This document shows, one piece after another, positions 1 to 8,170 of a DNA stretch of 15,868 nucleotides. The position numbers and the translations under genes are program-made. This stretch comes from Bacillota bacterium. GTDB lineage: Bacteria; Bacillota; Clostridia; Lachnospirales; Lachnospiraceae. The DNA is taken from positions 1-15,868 of the forward strand of contig JAEYOQ010000052.1 in the NCBI GenBank assembly GCA_023411555.1, read 5' to 3'. The notes beneath the pieces were generated by a model. It made no database searches, was not told the origin of the DNA, and saw only the letters and a list, made by a program, of their open reading frames with translations. Within the stretch, counting starts at the first letter, position 1; every line of letters starts with the position of its first letter.

Positions 1-120
1 AGGGTTAGCCAGAGAAAGTGGTGCGGTTGAGGCCCTTACTTTCGAAGGGCCTTTGAGGCCCATGCCGGCAATAGCCCCTTACAGGGGCAGAGCAAACCAC
101 CAGTTCACACTGGTGGTGCT
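1..120. mobile_element. Putative right edge of an inserted element, rich in hairpins
   Basis: By hand count this stretch is about 57% G+C, clearly above the rest of the window. It contains three consecutive perfect hairpins: GGCCCTT/AAGGGCC (31-51), GCCCCT/AGGGGC (73-87) and ACCACCAG/CTGGTGGT (97-118). Directly after the last hairpin, at 121, the sequence becomes the right half of a repeat found intact at 12083-12258, so a junction lies near 120/121. A terminal hairpin right next to a target junction is typical of the right ends of IS200/IS605/IS607-type elements, where it also forms the end of the TnpB guide RNA. Forward frame 2 is open from the window edge to about 200, and frame 1 stops at 28-30; neither gives a recognisable transposase tail. 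The element family is therefore inference; the junction and hairpins are seen directly. Confidence 0.4.
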
Positions 121-175
121 GATTACACAGGCACAAACTTGTAAGTGTGAATTATGCTTTTTAATAATTCACACT
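121..175. repeat. Truncated copy of the two-hairpin repeat
   Basis: Bases 121-139 (GATTACACAGGCACAAACT) match the loop and right arm of the first hairpin of the repeat units at 12083-12258. The left arm of that hairpin is missing, replaced by the GC-rich sequence 1-120. The second hairpin is intact: a perfect 12-bp stem, 144-155 with 164-175, around an 8-base loop. Its stem differs from the other copies (AATTAT in place of AAAAT) but the opposite strand changes to match, so pairing is kept. Confidence 0.7.
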
Positions 176-179
176 ATTA

Positions 180-208
180 TTGTACAAAAACTAAGCTTCT
201 GATATGAT
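180..208 (+). promoter_or_regulatory. Predicted sigma-A promoter for the 282 operon
   Basis: TTGTAC (180-185) and TATGAT (203-208) are separated by 17 bases, giving a transcription start around 215 and a leader of about 65 bases before the ATG at 282. A second TATAAT at 258-263 sits too close to the ribosome binding site (AGGAGG, 269-274) to be the main promoter. Confidence 0.5.
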
Positions 209-281
209 GTAATCATGAGGTCTATGATGAGCGTTTAGATTAACGTGAAATGATAGATATAATTTTCTAGGAGGTAGCATT

Positions 282-1892
282 ATGAAAAAGGTTCTAAAAG
301 GATTGATTGCTTTTATCGTACTTGGGACAATTGCATTCTTGTATTACTATATCTCACTGCCGGCGATTAATATCCACTCTCCAGGCTTTTGGTGGTTTAT
401 ACTTTCGGCGCTGATTATTGCTACAATTATAGCAACAACGATATCTTACATCGACAAGAAGAAACCGCTTCAAGGAGGAAGTAAGTTCGCCCGTGTACTA
501 GCCACCAGTCTTGGCATACTCACCGGTGCAATGCTGCTTATATTTATTATTGGTAGCATTCTTTCTTCGCCGATCGTTAACGCTAAGAAGTACCAGAGGC
601 TGCTGACAATTAATGACCGCAATTTTACCGATGATATTGAGGAAATATCCTATAAAGAGATTCCTATATTAGATAAGGATTCTGCTGTTTTACTTGGCTC
701 CAGAAAGATGGGTAGTATCGCAGAATATGTATCCCAGTTTGAAGTAAGCAACAATTACACTCAGATTAATTATCAGGGTGTTCCGGTACGTGTGACGCCG
801 CTTCAATATGGCAGTACCTTCAAGTGGCTTACCAATCGTTCTAAAGGGATTCCCGCATATATCAAGATTGACATGACCACTCAGAATGTTGAGCTGGTTA
901 AATTAGCTCAGGGAATAAAATATTCCGAGGCGGAGCATTTTGGAAGAAATATTTATCGTTATATTCGGTTTAACTATCCTACGTATGTATTTGACAAGAT
1001 AAATTTTGAGATCGATGATAATGGAACTCCCTACTGGATCTGCCCTGTAAAGGATTACACCATAGGGCTGTTCGGTGGTCAGACCATAGGCAGAGCGGTA
1101 ATGGTGAATGCGATTACCGGTGAATTAACGGATTATGCGATAGGAGAGGTTCCTACCTGGGTAGATAAGGTATATTCGGCCGAATTGTTGATTTCTTTAT
1201 ATGATTACTATGGAACCTTACGACATGGCTATTGGAACTCTGTCTTTGGTCAAAAGGATGCTCTTCAGACAACAGATGGGTATAACTACATCGCGATGGA
1301 GGATGATGTATGGGTGTATACCGGTGTTACCAGCGTCGGTGCCGATGAATCCAATGTTGGATTTGTACTGATGAATCAACGTACCTCCGAGACAAGATAT
1401 TATTCCATCTCCGGTGCGGAGGAATATTCAGCGATGGCATCTGCCGAGGGGCAGGTACAGCATCTTGGCTATACGGCTACCTTCCCTCTGCTTCTGAATA
1501 TCGGAGGCGAGCCCACTTATTTTATTGCCCTGAAGGATGCAGCCGGATTGGTGAAGAAATATGCCATGGTTAACATCGCGCAATATCAGGTTGTTGCAAT
1601 CGGTGATACCGTCAACGAATGTGAGAAGATGTATCTGGAATTGATGAAATCAAGTGGCATTAGTGTAGCTGATACTACAAAGCTACCCAAAGCAACCGGA
1701 AGGATAACAAAGATATCAGATTGTGTAATAGATGGTAATACACATTATCTAATACTACTCAATAACAGTGATCAGATTTTTGATGTGGAGGTAAGTGAAT
1801 ATATCAATATCATTAAATATGATGTTGGTGATACTATAACATTTTCCTATACCACAGGTGCTGCTTTTAATACGGTCCTTGGAATTGAGTAA
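282..1892 (+). CDS. Membrane protein with three N-terminal helices and a large soluble domain, function unknown
   Basis: This 536-residue protein starts at an ATG 7 bases after AGGAGG (269-274). Three hydrophobic segments are visible at about residues 5-24, 37-57 and 72-93, leaving roughly 440 residues as one soluble domain, probably outside the membrane. That domain is rich in Tyr, Ile and Gly and contains stretches such as GTPYWICPV (about 246-254) followed by VMVNAITGELTDY, which resemble the strand-turn pattern of PepSY-like domains; this is an impression, not an identification. I do not recognise the family or any catalytic motif. The next gene starts 39 bases downstream, and a terminator follows that gene, so the two likely form one transcript. 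A role in envelope maintenance is possible but unsupported. Confidence 0.85.
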   Translation: MKKVLKGLIAFIVLGTIAFLYYYISLPAINIHSPGFWWFILSALIIATIIATTISYIDKKKPLQGGSKFARVLATSLGILTGAMLLIFIIGSILSSPIVNAKKYQRLLTINDRNFTDDIEEISYKEIPILDKDSAVLLGSRKMGSIAEYVSQFEVSNNYTQINYQGVPVRVTPLQYGSTFKWLTNRSKGIPAYIKIDMTTQNVELVKLAQGIKYSEAEHFGRNIYRYIRFNYPTYVFDKINFEIDDNGTPYWICPVKDYTIGLFGGQTIGRAVMVNAITGELTDYAIGEVPTWVDKVYSAELLISLYDYYGTLRHGYWNSVFGQKDALQTTDGYNYIAMEDDVWVYTGVTSVGADESNVGFVLMNQRTSETRYYSISGAEEYSAMASAEGQVQHLGYTATFPLLLNIGGEPTYFIALKDAAGLVKKYAMVNIAQYQVVAIGDTVNECEKMYLELMKSSGISVADTTKLPKATGRITKISDCVIDGNTHYLILLNNSDQIFDVEVSEYINIIKYDVGDTITFSYTTGAAFNTVLGIE

Positions 1893-1931
1893 ACCTGCAA
1901 TCGGAAGGAATGCCGCAAGGGGGATGGTTCG

Positions 1932-2303
1932 ATGAATCGAAAGGAAATACTTATCGTAATTGGAGCCTTAATGATTAGCTTTTCCATCGTGATCAGTGGA
2001 TATCTGATTGGTGAGGCAATTAAGACAGTGTATACAGTGGAGGCAGATTATGCTAAGGGTAACATTATGGATTTGTCCGAGGTAGCAAAATATCTGAATA
2101 TGTCAGAAGGAGAAGTCAGTGCTATCATAAGGATAGAAGATAATCAGTTAAAGCAATATGGCTTCTTCGATGGGAAGAGGTTCCCATATTTTACGATAGA
2201 TGATAAAAAATATTTCTACCGGAATGAAATTGATTTGTGGCTTATGGAAGTGGCTGACAGCCATAGAATATATGATACAAATAAGGGATATATCTTAGAA
2301 TAG
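1932..2303 (+). CDS. Small membrane-anchored helix-turn-helix protein
   Basis: This 123-residue protein starts at an ATG preceded by AAGGGGG (1917-1923). Residues about 6-27 form one hydrophobic segment. The remainder reads like an excisionase/MerR-type winged helix: DLSEVAKYLNMSEGEVSAII (about 47-66) fits helix-turn-helix, followed by a strand region and a terminal RNEIDLWLMEVA helix, the usual layout of helix_turn_helix_17-type domains (LT..EVA..L..S...V...I, then ...EIDEWL). A membrane anchor in front of such a domain is unusual; the fold may here bind protein or peptide rather than DNA. It follows the 536-residue membrane protein by 39 bases and is closed by a terminator, so the pair probably work together. 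Function is unknown; the fold assignment is inference from pattern. Confidence 0.8.
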   Translation: MNRKEILIVIGALMISFSIVISGYLIGEAIKTVYTVEADYAKGNIMDLSEVAKYLNMSEGEVSAIIRIEDNQLKQYGFFDGKRFPYFTIDDKKYFYRNEIDLWLMEVADSHRIYDTNKGYILE

Positions 2304-2364
2304 CACAAATTCAAAAGATTAGTCACGTAGATATTTTATGAACCCATGTAAGCAGAAGCATATT

Positions 2365-2407
2365 GGCACCTTATCTTTTTTAGAGATAAGGTGCCTTTGT
2401 CTTGTTT
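2365..2407 (+). terminator. Rho-independent terminator after the 282-2303 operon
   Basis: An 11-bp perfect stem, GGCACCTTATC (2365-2375) with GATAAGGTGCC (2385-2395), surrounds a short AT-rich loop and is followed by a T-rich tract (TTTGTCTTGTTT). It lies 61 bases after the stop codon at 2303. Confidence 0.85.
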
Positions 2408-2543
2408 GTACATTTGTTCTTCCGATTTTTGCATACTTGATTAAGAAAATGTCAGCGAACTTGATATTGAATGCATGACTCACAAAATATTAGAGAAGCC
2501 AATGTTTGTGAATATCTTTTTTCGTAACAGTCGTTAGAGTGAT

Positions 2544-2572
2544 TTGAAAATCATTGAAACTATAAGTAATAT
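2544..2572 (+). promoter_or_regulatory. Predicted sigma-A promoter for the two-component system
   Basis: TTGAAA (2544-2549) and TAATAT (2567-2572) are spaced by 17 bases, placing transcription start near 2579, about 48 bases before the response-regulator ATG at 2627. The 323-base gap 2304-2626 otherwise holds only the terminator at 2365 and AT-rich sequence in which I see no gene. Confidence 0.55.
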
Positions 2573-2626
2573 CCTATAGAATGTAACTAAATAATGGAAG
2601 TATGGAAAAGGGGTTGGGTGATCAGA

Positions 2627-3298
2627 ATGAGAATATTACTGGTGGAGGACGATAATACCATTGCGCTGGGACTGGAATTTGCGCTTACTCAGGAGGGCTA
2701 TAGTGTACTGTTGTGTCAGGATGTGGCTTCAGGGACAAGAGCCCTGAAGGAACAGAAGATGGACCTATGCTTATTTGACTTGACACTGCCCGATGGCAGC
2801 GGTTATGAGTTATGTAAGCTGGCAAGAGAGAGATGGGATATACCGGTCATTATTCTTACTGCTTGTGATGAGGAAGTCAATGTGGTAATGGGGCTGGAGC
2901 TGGGAGCAGATGATTATATTACGAAGCCCTTCCGTGTCCGTGAACTACAGGCCAGAATTAAGACAGTACTCCGTAGATATCAGAAGGATAATCACCCGAA
3001 ACATATTATCGAGCTGGATTCCATCCGGATCAATACGATGGATGCAAAGGTATATAAAAATGGGCAGGAGGTTATGCTTACTGCTTTGGAATACCGGTTG
3101 TTGCTAACCTTTGCCAATAACGAAGGCCAGGTACTATCGAGGAATCAGCTGCTGGAAGGAATTTGGGATGTTGCCGGAGATTTTGTCAATGACAATACCT
3201 TAACGGTTTATATTAAGCGCTTACGGGACAAGCTGGAGGAGGACCCCCAGAACCCGGTTATCATTAAGACAGTAAGAGGGCTCGGCTATAAGGTCTGA
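2627..3298 (+). CDS. OmpR-family response regulator
   Basis: This 223-residue protein has a receiver domain (about 1-115) and a winged-helix DNA-binding domain (about 125-223). The receiver keeps the acidic pair D8-D9, phospho-acceptor D51 in LFDLTLPDGSG, switch T78 and K100 in the YITKP motif. The C-terminal domain ends in TVYIKRLRDKLEEDP and VRGLGYKV, the classic OmpR/PhoB recognition region. An upstream in-frame ATG at 2594 would add 11 residues, but 2627 begins exactly at the conserved MRILLVEDD and has AAAAGGGG (2606-2613) before it, so I use 2627. The kinase gene begins 46 bases downstream and an ABC transporter follows; this arrangement is typical of envelope-stress or antimicrobial-peptide systems in Firmicutes. 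The likely target is the transporter promoter near 4369-4422 (inference). Confidence 0.95.
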   Translation: MRILLVEDDNTIALGLEFALTQEGYSVLLCQDVASGTRALKEQKMDLCLFDLTLPDGSGYELCKLARERWDIPVIILTACDEEVNVVMGLELGADDYITKPFRVRELQARIKTVLRRYQKDNHPKHIIELDSIRINTMDAKVYKNGQEVMLTALEYRLLLTFANNEGQVLSRNQLLEGIWDVAGDFVNDNTLTVYIKRLRDKLEEDPQNPVIIKTVRGLGYKV

Positions 3299-3344
3299 TT
3301 TATTTGTAGCTTGATAGACGGTCTTCATAAAGAGGGGGTATAAT

Positions 3345-4346
3345 ATGCTGCGAAACAAAGCCTATCGACATATGTTAATTCTACTTTTAGGGATAACAAT
3401 ATTGGGAAGCGGAATCGGTTTTCTTATGGATACGGTTACCGGTATTGGGATAGGATTAACCTCTGGATTGTTAACATTTATCTGCTTGTGGATGACTAGG
3501 AGAAGATATTCTGATGTGAAAGAGCTATCCGGATATTTACGTCGAATTTATAGCGGAGACTTTAGCTTAGACCCACGGGATAATATGGAGGGTGAGCTCA
3601 GTATTTTAAAGAATGAGATATATAAGGTGACATTGATTCTATCCAGTCAGGCAGATCAGCTACAGGCGGAAAAGGAACAGCTAGCCAATGCAATCTCAGA
3701 TATATCACATCAATTGAAGACTCCTCTGACCTCCATGACAGTACTCGCAGATGTCTTAAGCAATGAAGGGCTGGAGCCGGAGAAACGAAGAGAATTTACG
3801 AAAACCTTAGAGACACAGCTGGAGCGAATGGAATGGCTCCTCACCTCTTTGTTGAAATTATCAAAAATTGATGCCGGGACAGTTCGCTTCAAAAAAGAGC
3901 AGGTTGCGGTAACAGATTTGATTAATAAGGCGATGAAGCCTCTACTCATCCCAATGGAGCTAAAGAATCAGCAGCTTATAGTCGAGGCTGCAGGAGAGGT
4001 AAGCTATATAGGAGATTGCAATTGGTCGACGGAGGCTCTCATTAATATATTAAAGAATTGTATCGAACATACTCCAGAGGGAGGTACCATTATGATTCAA
4101 GCAGAGGATAACCCCATCTATACTGGGATTATCATCTCCGATAACGGCAGAGGAATTGAGAAGGAAGATCTTCCTTATATCTTTAAACGGTTCTATAAGG
4201 GTAAGAATGCCAGTGATGAGAGTGTGGGTATCGGCCTGGCTATGGCAAAAAGTATTATTGATAGTCAGAACGGAGATATTACTGTGACTAGCCAACCCTC
4301 CATTGGTACCAGATTCGTAATAAAGTTCTATAAGCAGGTAACATAG
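3345..4346 (+). CDS. Sensor histidine kinase, short-sensor membrane type
   Basis: This 333-residue kinase starts at an ATG 6 bases after AGAGGGGG (3331-3338). Two membrane helices at about residues 9-28 and 31-50 are joined by only a few residues, so there is almost no external sensor domain. This matches intramembrane-sensing kinases that take their signal from the membrane or a partner transporter. A short HAMP-like or linker segment follows. The dimerisation domain carries the phospho-acceptor H122 in DISHQLKTPLTS, and the ATPase domain has the N box (NILKN, 234-238), G1 (DNGRG, 266-270), an F box (IFKRFYKG) and G2 (GIGLA, 295-299), so the kinase looks complete and active. It is paired with the response regulator upstream and the ABC transporter downstream, the genomic setting of peptide-sensing modules. 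Confidence 0.95.
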   Translation: MLRNKAYRHMLILLLGITILGSGIGFLMDTVTGIGIGLTSGLLTFICLWMTRRRYSDVKELSGYLRRIYSGDFSLDPRDNMEGELSILKNEIYKVTLILSSQADQLQAEKEQLANAISDISHQLKTPLTSMTVLADVLSNEGLEPEKRREFTKTLETQLERMEWLLTSLLKLSKIDAGTVRFKKEQVAVTDLINKAMKPLLIPMELKNQQLIVEAAGEVSYIGDCNWSTEALINILKNCIEHTPEGGTIMIQAEDNPIYTGIIISDNGRGIEKEDLPYIFKRFYKGKNASDESVGIGLAMAKSIIDSQNGDITVTSQPSIGTRFVIKFYKQVT

Positions 4347-4368
4347 TAACAATCCTTTGGAGCTATTT

Positions 4369-4422
4369 GTGACTAAATTGTAATTTTTCAGTCACCGTAC
4401 AGTCATGTCGCCAGGATAAACT
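4369..4422 (+). promoter_or_regulatory. Candidate response-regulator site and promoter upstream of the ABC transporter
   Basis: CAGTCA occurs at 4389-4394 and again at 4400-4405, an 11-bp direct repeat (one helical turn), as expected for a dimeric OmpR-type activator. GTGACT at 4369-4374 is the inverted complement of AGTCAC at 4390-4395. TAAACT (4417-4422) is a possible -10; the position 17 bases upstream has no good -35 hexamer, which would fit activator dependence. The repeats are seen directly; their binding by the regulator encoded at 2627 is inference. Confidence 0.4.
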
Positions 4423-4478
4423 TAGCTTACACAAATAACAATGAAACCGGCTAACGAAAGCTTGAGATTTGCTTCATG

Positions 4479-4513
4479 ACAATAGAAGGTTCGCAAAGCA
4501 TACTTTCTATTGT
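4479..4513 (+). other. Leader hairpin upstream of the ABC ATPase gene
   Basis: A 12-bp stem with one G-T pair, ACAATAGAAGGT (4479-4490) with ACTTTCTATTGT (4502-4513), encloses an 11-base loop. No T tract follows, so it is not a simple terminator. It lies in the predicted untranslated leader 46 bases before the ATG at 4559, and may stabilise the message or be incidental. Confidence 0.35.
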
Positions 4514-4558
4514 AATAGTGAGGCTGTAATAGTAAGGTCGGAACTTTATGGAGGTTAT

Positions 4559-5242
4559 ATGGAAATTCTAAAAGTAGAACATTTATCCAAACAATATGGT
4601 ACCGGTGAGACGACGGTGAAGGCGCTGGACGATGTAAGCTTTAGCATTGAAAAAGGAGAGTTTGTTGCTATTATTGGTCCATCCGGTTCCGGTAAATCCA
4701 CCCTTCTTCATCTTCTGGGTGGCGTGGATCGACCAACCGAAGGTAAGGTATTTGTTGATAATACGGACATATACCAATTGGACGAGACGCAGCTGGCAAT
4801 ATTTCGGCGCAGACAGATAGGGCTTGTATATCAATTCTATAATCTGATCCCGGTACTTACTGTGGAAGAGAACATCACACTTCCCTTACTCTTAGATGAA
4901 CAAAAGGTAGATAGCAAGCAGCTTAAAAATATAGTAAAGGCCCTGAGTCTGGAAAATCGTCTGGGGCATCTGCCGAACCAGCTATCCGGAGGTCAGCAGC
5001 AAAGAGTATCCATAGGTCGAGCTCTGATTAATAATCCTGCTATCATGTTAGCCGATGAACCCACCGGTAATCTGGATAGTAAGAATAGCAGTGAGATTAT
5101 CGAGCTGCTAAAGATGTTCAATCGAACCTATAAGCAAACCCTATTAATTATTACCCATGATGAACGTATCGCTTTGCAGGCAGACCGGATCATTGCCATT
5201 GAGGACGGGAGAATTACTAAAAACGAGGTGACGCGTCCATGA
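4559..5242 (+). CDS. ABC transporter ATP-binding protein (LolD/MacB/BceA type)
   Basis: This 227-residue ATPase has all core motifs: Walker A GPSGSGKST (40-48), Q-loop Q92 (in YQFYNLIP), signature LSGGQ (142-146), Walker B ending D166-E167 (IMLADEPTG) and switch H200 (ITHD). The order and spacing are those of the LolD/MacB/BceA group that drives FtsX-type permeases. A longer in-frame ORF begins at 4469, but its extra 30 residues have no ribosome binding site and overlap a hairpin; the ATG at 4559 has TGGAGG (4549-4554) and starts exactly at the conserved MEILKVEHLSKQYG, so I use it. The stop overlaps the permease start (ATGA, 5239-5242), indicating translational coupling. Its energy is probably used for mechanotransmission, extrusion or release of a membrane-active molecule rather than for classical import (family knowledge). 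Confidence 0.95.
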   Translation: MEILKVEHLSKQYGTGETTVKALDDVSFSIEKGEFVAIIGPSGSGKSTLLHLLGGVDRPTEGKVFVDNTDIYQLDETQLAIFRRRQIGLVYQFYNLIPVLTVEENITLPLLLDEQKVDSKQLKNIVKALSLENRLGHLPNQLSGGQQQRVSIGRALINNPAIMLADEPTGNLDSKNSSEIIELLKMFNRTYKQTLLIITHDERIALQADRIIAIEDGRITKNEVTRP

Positions 5243-7836
5243 ATATAGTAAATAAATTGACCCTCCGTCAATTGATGAAGAACAAGAAGCGAACCCTGGT
5301 TACTATAATCGGTACCATTATCTCTGCGGCGATGATTACGGCGGTCGCAACGTTGGGATTATCCTTTCTTGATATTATGATCAGGGAGTGTATTCATGAG
5401 AATGGGGAGTGGCACGCCAGATATATTGATGTGAATAAGGAACAGCTTGAGACGGTTCAATCAGATACCGGAATTAAAGAAGCTATGCTGATAAGAGACC
5501 TGGGATATTCCTATCTGGAGAGCAGTGATAACAACAATAAACCTTATCTCTATGTCATGGAATATGATAAGAATGGACTTGAGACCTTTCCCTTTGAGAT
5601 AATCGAGGGAAGATTACCGGAGAATCCAAGGGAGCTGGTCATATCGGATGCAATTATTACGTATGCCAGAGTAAATTATAAGCTTGGTGATATTCTTAAG
5701 CTTTCGATTGGTGATCGAGTTGCTACGAAAGAAAAGGCGACTTCGAAACTTAGTCAGATTAATCCCCTATTGTGGGAAGGGGATGCGGTAGCGGAACGGT
5801 TGAACGAAAAGCAATCGAAGGAATATACCATCGTGGGTATCATTAAGAGTCCTATCTGGGAGTATACCTGGGCTCCGGGTTATACGACCATATCCTATTT
5901 GGATGTAGACGCATTAACCCCATCGGAGCAATTTGATGTATCGGTCATCTTTAAGAAGGTAAGCAATAAGCTGTTCGATCAAGCAAAAGAAATACTACCA
6001 GAGAATGAAATCGTATTTAATAATGAGCTGCTACGGTACATGGGGGTATATGCCAGCGACCAGGTCAGAAGGGTGCTATACACCTTATCAGCAATCATTA
6101 TGGTTATTATCGTTATTGGCTCTGTTGCTTTGATCTATAATGCTTTTGCAATCTCGGTAGCTGAGCGTTCCAGATATCTGGGCATGCTTGCGAGCGTTGG
6201 AGCTACAAAGCGCCAGAAGAGAAATTCTGTATTCTTTGAAGGTGCCGTCATTGGATTAATTAGTGTACCTCTGGGAATTGCCTCCGGTTATCTTGGCTTG
6301 GGAATAACCTATATCTTTATTAATCCGGTCATTAAGGGGGCCTTAGGTGTTGTAGGTGGTTTTAGGCTGAAGTTATATCCTTCTTCTTTGATGGCTTCTG
6401 TTGTGATATCGGCCCTCACCATATTGATATCAACCTATCTACCGGCAAGGAAGGCATCGCGTGTCTCGGCTATTGACGCGATACGCCAATCAACGGAGGT
6501 GAAGTTAAGAAAAAGACAGGTTAAAACCTCAAGAATTACGCGGGCTCTGTTCGGAATAGAGGGTGATCTGGGGCTGAAGAACCTGAAAAGAAATCGAGGC
6601 AGATACAAAGCTACAATCTTCTCGCTAGTAATCAGTATGATGTTATTCCTGGTTGTCACACAGTTTACGGATATGATCAGACAATCCTATACCATGACTC
6701 AGGATGGTATTAATTTTGATATAATAGCGACGGTCAAGGGTACAACTAAGGAGAAGAACGAGGTAGTAAATAAGATCACAGCACTTGAGAATATCAAAGG
6801 TTTTTCCCGCATAGATAACATAGATGCATCCGCTTTGCTTGGTGAAGAAGAGGTAGGCGATTATCTGAAGGTAACCAAAGAGGACGGAAGTAAGTTAGAG
6901 GAATACAACTATCAGATTATCGTAAATGCACTGGAGGATAAAGCACTGGAGGCTTATGCCAAACAGATTGGTGTAGATTATAGGCTTTTTAACGATACGG
7001 AGCATCCGGCTGCAATTGTTATCGATGAAGTAATCTTTAAGGACCCGGCAGTAGATAAATATGTGTTGACTAAGGTTGTAAAGACAGAAGTCGGTAAGGA
7101 ATATGACTTAATGCTTCCGACTGAAAATGATGAAGTTGAGCTGGGTAAGGTTAAGGTGATTGGAACGACGGATCAGCTGCCAATGGGTATCATGTCCTCG
7201 GGACTAAGAAACGCATTTCATATTATTGTGTCGAAGCAGGCCCTTGATGTAATGATTAGCAGAGTTGGCGAAATCGCACAGGATAATACCAATACCCAAG
7301 TGTTCTTTGATAGCAGCAGTCCTCTTAAGCTTCAGCAAGAGATGGAAAAGGTACAGGAAGGTGTTGGCGTTAGTAAGCTAAGCTTATATAATTATTATAT
7401 CTATCGTCAGCGGGAGGAGCAGATGCTGCTTTTGGTCAACGTTTTCACCTATGCATTCTTAATTCTGATTACTGCCATCTGTATCGCGAATATCATTAAT
7501 ACGATTTCTACTAGTATTGCTCTTAGAAAAAGAGAATTCGCCATGCTGAAATCCGTTGGCATCACGCCTAAGAGCTTTAGTCGTATGCTGAATTATGAAA
7601 GCATCTTTTATGGATTGAAGGCATTGATTTATGGTTTACCGATTAGTATTGCTGTAATTTATCTCATTTATCAGGTGTTGATGGATACCTTTGAATTCGC
7701 CTTTACCCTTCCAATCACAAGCATCGTTATCGTAATCATAGCAGTCTTTTTGATTGTAGGGATTGCGATGCTCTATTCGAGTCACAAGGTAAGGAAGGAA
7801 AACATCATAGATGCCTTAAGACAGGAAATTATATGA
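5239..7836 (+). CDS. FtsX/MacB-type ABC transporter permease with two core domains
   Basis: This 865-residue membrane protein overlaps the ATPase gene by 4 bp. Hydrophobic segments lie at about residues 20-44, 280-303, 333-362 and 385-405, then again at 457-475, 731-755, 787-817 and 823-848. That gives two repeats of one helix, a large external domain (about 45-275 and 480-725) and three helices. Each repeat has the FtsX-domain cytoplasmic signature: SRYLGMLASVGATKRQ (about 313) and KREFAMLKSVGITPK (about 769). A single polypeptide therefore supplies both halves of the permease, in contrast to MacB or LolCE dimers. The kinase-regulator pair upstream and the lack of other transport genes suggest a role in resistance to, or sensing of, antimicrobial peptides or in envelope stress. 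The substrate cannot be read from the sequence. Confidence 0.93.
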   Translation: MNIVNKLTLRQLMKNKKRTLVTIIGTIISAAMITAVATLGLSFLDIMIRECIHENGEWHARYIDVNKEQLETVQSDTGIKEAMLIRDLGYSYLESSDNNNKPYLYVMEYDKNGLETFPFEIIEGRLPENPRELVISDAIITYARVNYKLGDILKLSIGDRVATKEKATSKLSQINPLLWEGDAVAERLNEKQSKEYTIVGIIKSPIWEYTWAPGYTTISYLDVDALTPSEQFDVSVIFKKVSNKLFDQAKEILPENEIVFNNELLRYMGVYASDQVRRVLYTLSAIIMVIIVIGSVALIYNAFAISVAERSRYLGMLASVGATKRQKRNSVFFEGAVIGLISVPLGIASGYLGLGITYIFINPVIKGALGVVGGFRLKLYPSSLMASVVISALTILISTYLPARKASRVSAIDAIRQSTEVKLRKRQVKTSRITRALFGIEGDLGLKNLKRNRGRYKATIFSLVISMMLFLVVTQFTDMIRQSYTMTQDGINFDIIATVKGTTKEKNEVVNKITALENIKGFSRIDNIDASALLGEEEVGDYLKVTKEDGSKLEEYNYQIIVNALEDKALEAYAKQIGVDYRLFNDTEHPAAIVIDEVIFKDPAVDKYVLTKVVKTEVGKEYDLMLPTENDEVELGKVKVIGTTDQLPMGIMSSGLRNAFHIIVSKQALDVMISRVGEIAQDNTNTQVFFDSSSPLKLQQEMEKVQEGVGVSKLSLYNYYIYRQREEQMLLLVNVFTYAFLILITAICIANIINTISTSIALRKREFAMLKSVGITPKSFSRMLNYESIFYGLKALIYGLPISIAVIYLIYQVLMDTFEFAFTLPITSIVIVIIAVFLIVGIAMLYSSHKVRKENIIDALRQEII

Positions 7837-7865
7837 TGATATTGCAGTAGAAGAATATGTGAGAC

Positions 7866-7914
7866 AAGGCTCAGCCTTCACAGGTGGTCCCCTGTGAAGG
7901 CTGAGCTTTATTTC
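7866..7914 (+). terminator. Strong rho-independent terminator after the transporter operon
   Basis: A perfect 16-bp stem (7869-7884 with 7891-7906, extendable to 19 bp with a G-T pair at 7866-7909) surrounds the 6-base loop TGGTCC and is followed by TTTATTT. It starts 30 bases after the permease stop. Of the 334-base gap 7837-8170, the remainder up to the promoter at 8061 shows no gene or obvious structure. Confidence 0.9.
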
Positions 7915-8060
7915 ATACGAGGAAATTGCGTCCGATGATACAATTGTCATGAATAAAAAGCCCTCTGGGTAAGGGAATTGTACTCACTTTGGGAACGAAG
8001 TTCATTTTGGGATGACACACAGGAATATAATTATAACGAGGAGCACTTTATCACATCGAA

Positions 8061-8090
8061 TTGCTCAATAGTAACAATATGTGCTATAAT
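8061..8090 (+). promoter_or_regulatory. Predicted promoter with extended -10 for the DUF1576 gene
   Basis: TTGCTC (8061-8066) and TATAAT (8085-8090) are spaced by 18 bases, and a TG at 8082-8083 makes an extended -10 element. Transcription would begin near 8097, about 74 bases before the ATG at 8171. Confidence 0.55.
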
Positions 8091-8170
8091 TTAACTTATA
8101 GAAGCTTAGGTTGGTTTCATCAGACCGCTACACGTAAATCATACAATAAAATTAGCAAAAAGGAGAGTCT

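Noticed and set aside
1..120. 3' end of a group II intron matching the 5' end at 15745
   Set aside because: No domain V-like sequence (AGC...GAAA...GTTC hairpin) is present before the junction at 120.
235..263. TTAGAT-N17-TATAAT as promoter of the 282 gene
   Set aside because: Transcription would start at or inside the ribosome binding site, leaving essentially no leader; the 180-208 promoter is better placed.
4050..4352. Minus-strand ORF of 100 codons opposite the histidine kinase
   Set aside because: It overlaps the kinase ATPase domain in full and shows no family features.
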